DNA of 64,000 nt, taken from positions 5,742,736 to 5,806,735 of the forward strand of contig NC_072450.1 of assembly GCF_027596085.1 (NCBI RefSeq). The letters run 5' to 3'. This stretch comes from Anoplopoma fimbria. Taxonomy: Eukaryota > Chordata > Actinopteri > Perciformes > Anoplopomatidae. How positions within the stretch are numbered: the first letter of the stretch is position 1; every line of letters begins with the position of its first letter. This document shows, piece by piece, positions 61,520 to 64,000 of the stretch. The notes under the pieces were generated by a model. That model worked only from the letters and a program-made list of their open reading frames with translations. It did not search any database and was not told where the DNA came from. A program made the position numbers and the translations under genes.

Positions 61520-61850
61520 GTGCCAACAGCGCTAACAGTGCTGAGAAAGGCAACAGTGCATACATAGCTAACAGTGCAGACAAAGGCAACAGTGCATATA
61601 TAGCTAACAGTGCAGACAAAGGCAACAGTGCATATATAGCTAACAGCGCAGACAAAGGCAACAGTGCATACATAGCTAACAGTGCAGACAAAGGCAACAG
61701 TGCATATATAGCTAACAGCGCATACAAAGGCAACAGTGCATATATAGCTAAAGGCAAAGGCAACAGTGCATATATAGCTAACAGTGCAGACAAAGGCAAC
61801 AGTGCATACAGAGCTAACAGTGCATACAGAGCTAACAGTGTTCAGTACAA
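61520..61850 (+). repeat. 36-bp minisatellite made of two 18-bp halves
   Basis: About nine units alternate AACAGTGCATATATAGCT and AACAGTGCAGACAAAGGC (18 bp each). Because 36 is a multiple of three, several frames stay open on both strands (NSAYIANSADKG on +; ALLAIYALLPLS and CTVAFVC on -). There is no promoter, splice or family evidence for a protein, so it is treated as an intronic minisatellite of mapk8ip1. Confidence 0.9.
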
Positions 61851-64000
61851 AGCTCAGATTACGACACACACAAAGGGAGATCGACTTCACTATCTGCCCA
61901 GGTAGACATTAATCCATATATTTTTACATAGCAAATCCTATTCATGCTCTTAATATCATAAAGAGAGAACTTTTTACCCAAAAACATTTTTCCAAACCTT
62001 AACCAGTGTTAAGGTAACGTGACACGTAGAAATGCAAACCTCTGTCCCTTGTCAAAGTCCTGAGCTTTGAACGCCAATACATCCACTCCAACCTTCTTCC
62101 AAGGACATTCTTTCTGTATAAGAACGCCACGCCTCCTTAATTGAAACGTTTTTGCCATTTAACAAAATCAAGGCAGCAACTAAGTTTCTACTAGAACTTT
62201 GTTGGCAGAGCGAATGCATAGTATAAAGATGTAATATGTAAGAAGGTGAGGGCTGGTAAAAACAGATTTCAGCAAACCGTAACTATTTAAAACATGGCAG
62301 AGGTCAAAACTATGTGATGATGCTGATATGATAACTAGTTAGCAGTTCTCTTGAGTTGCTCTTTGGGGTTGTGAGGAGCTAACAGTGTCACAGTGATGAT
62401 GTCGGTGACATCCTGTGGTTACTACGGTCCAGATGATTTTGCTGCGTGTCACTACCAGTGTTGATGACATAGTAGATGTGTCACAGGAAAATCTCTGACC
62501 CGGACAGCCTCAGCCAGACTGCTGAGTCAGCCTGCATTGATCACTGAGGGTTGCTGTGAGTGAAATGGTGCTGGGTGTACAGTGTAGGGGAACACAATCC
62601 CAGAGGACACCAACAAGTTTTGGGTTTATTGGATTTTCTATTTGTGGATCCTTTTAGTGTCCATTCGGGTAAATCAGGTGGGATGTTGTTGTTTTTTCTA
62701 AATAATTAGGTGTCTGTGTGTGTGATGATTGTGTAAAAAATGCAAAACTGTGAAAGATTTGGACCATCTCTTAGCCTCGGGGTGAGGTGTAATTGGTAAT
62801 TGCAATGACTTTTTGTTGGGTGATAACCCCCCATCTCTCCTTTCTCACATTTGCTGTCCATATCTTCCATGTCTACTATCAGTAATAAAGGCAAAAATGC
62901 CCAAAAAGCATTTGTAAAAGTAAGCGTTATAGAGTTTAAGGAGGAAATCTTGCAGTGGTGAAAAGAAATCTCTAAATAAAATTAAGGATGTCTACACACT
63001 TTGGGCAAAAGGCCTTTTTCATAGAAGATCATTTGTAGGAAAAGCACAGGTGTAACTAATAACACTAATGATCAGGGGCTGTCCTCAACCAAAGACATTC
63101 TTACTTACACCCATATGATGATGATTGTCAACTTATCCATTATTTGATTTAATTGACAGATCTGTGAAACTGACTTTCTCCACAAAAACTCATGCAAAAG
63201 CAAAATCGACCCCAAAATGTGTGATATGAGGTTTAGACACCATAATATATCTCTGCTAACCTGACGTGTCAGACCCTTGATGTGTGACAACGGAATTTGC
63301 GCTGTATTATACACTGTTGGTTTTCCTCGGGTGTGTGCAGCCCTCCTTACCCATAATTCACTGCAGCAAAAGGGGTCACTCTGTCCTGTCCAGGTGGTTT
63401 ATCTCCCAGCACTTCATTTTCTCCTTCCCTCCTTCCCTCCTTTCACTTTTGTCGCCATGACCCCCTATTCCTTTCACTGTCCACTGCTTCTCTTTGCTCT
63501 ACAGTCATCATCCTCTCGCATCTTTCGTTCACTCGTCACTCTCGAGACTTCCCCCCCTCTTTTGCCCTTGCAAAGTCCTAATTATAAGTCAATACCTCCA
63601 ATTCAGGGTCAAAATAAATGACATACTTATGGTCTATTGCCTCCAATTTGCATGCAGTCTTTCCTTTCCTTTCCTATCCCTCATTTCTTTACTCTTCTTT
63701 CTCTCCTCTAGGCTCCTCCACTTTTCTCCTCCTTCCTGTAAGTGGTGCTGATAACGGGGACTCACAGGAGCATATTGATTGTGTTCCTCTCCCAAGCATC
63801 GGCCTGTGTTGTAATAAATTACATTTGTAGTGAACTTTGCAGTTTTTTGGTATTTCAAAAGCAGAGCAGTGTCCCGAGACCAAAGTCTTGTCAATGCAAT
63901 TACATTTGGGACAAAAAAAAAGTTCAGATGGCGCCGTAAGCCACATGTTCACAGATTGTAAAGCCCTCTGAGGCAAATTTGTAATTTGTGATTCTGGGCT
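61851..64000. other. mapk8ip1 intron, continuing past window end
   Basis: Unique-looking AT-rich sequence with a pyrimidine-rich stretch at 63,410-63,740. No exon is recognised. The gene's shared exon 2 must lie beyond 64,000 if the identification is right. Confidence 0.55.

Noticed and set aside
61504..61905. 133-codon NSAYIANSADKG repeat protein and its minus-strand counterparts
   Set aside because: Open only because the tandem unit is 36 bp; no splice sites, family match or expression evidence.

Overview
The window is animal genomic DNA, almost certainly from a teleost fish. The genes have short exons with GT-AG introns. CA/GT and CT/GA microsatellites are abundant. The interspersed repeats are typical of fish genomes: L2-type LINE tails, a TTAA-flanked MITE, an element beginning with AGATA repeats, and tRNA-derived fragments. 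No prokaryotic or organellar features, rRNA genes or CRISPR arrays were seen.

Layout. Bases 1 to about 40,600 contain no gene I can recognise. This is AT-rich intergenic DNA with scattered mobile-element remnants and a few stretches that look like conserved non-coding elements (inference only). At 40.7-47.0 kb are two complete four-exon genes in head-to-tail tandem on the + strand. Both encode guanylate cyclase-activating proteins (GCAPs) of the GCAP2-like branch, the neuronal calcium sensors that regulate photoreceptor guanylate cyclases. Each has a G2 myristoylation start, a degenerate first EF-hand with the CPSG motif, and three canonical calcium-binding EF loops. Intron phases (0, 0, 1) are identical in the two genes. 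I cannot say which named fish paralogues they are.

From 50.2 kb to the window end lies the 5' end of a gene I identify as mapk8ip1 (JIP1, the JNK-pathway scaffold), on the + strand. Two alternative N-terminal coding exons are visible, at 50,231 and 59,145. They correspond to the two known mammalian JIP1 N-termini. Both end in phase 2, so both can splice to the same downstream exon, which lies beyond the window. The first exon sits about 100 bp downstream of a 272-bp TTATC pentanucleotide array that grew out of a mobile element. The 9-kb interval between the two exons holds several microsatellites, a perfect 16-bp-arm inverted repeat, an L2 insertion inside a CA tract and an unassigned coding-like segment.

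The GCAP pair and mapk8ip1 have no evident functional link beyond proximity. The most notable structures are the GCAP tandem pair, the alternative JIP1 starts, the repeat-derived array in the putative JIP1 promoter, two minisatellites (13-bp in a GCAP intron, 36-bp at 61.5 kb) and the perfect hairpin.
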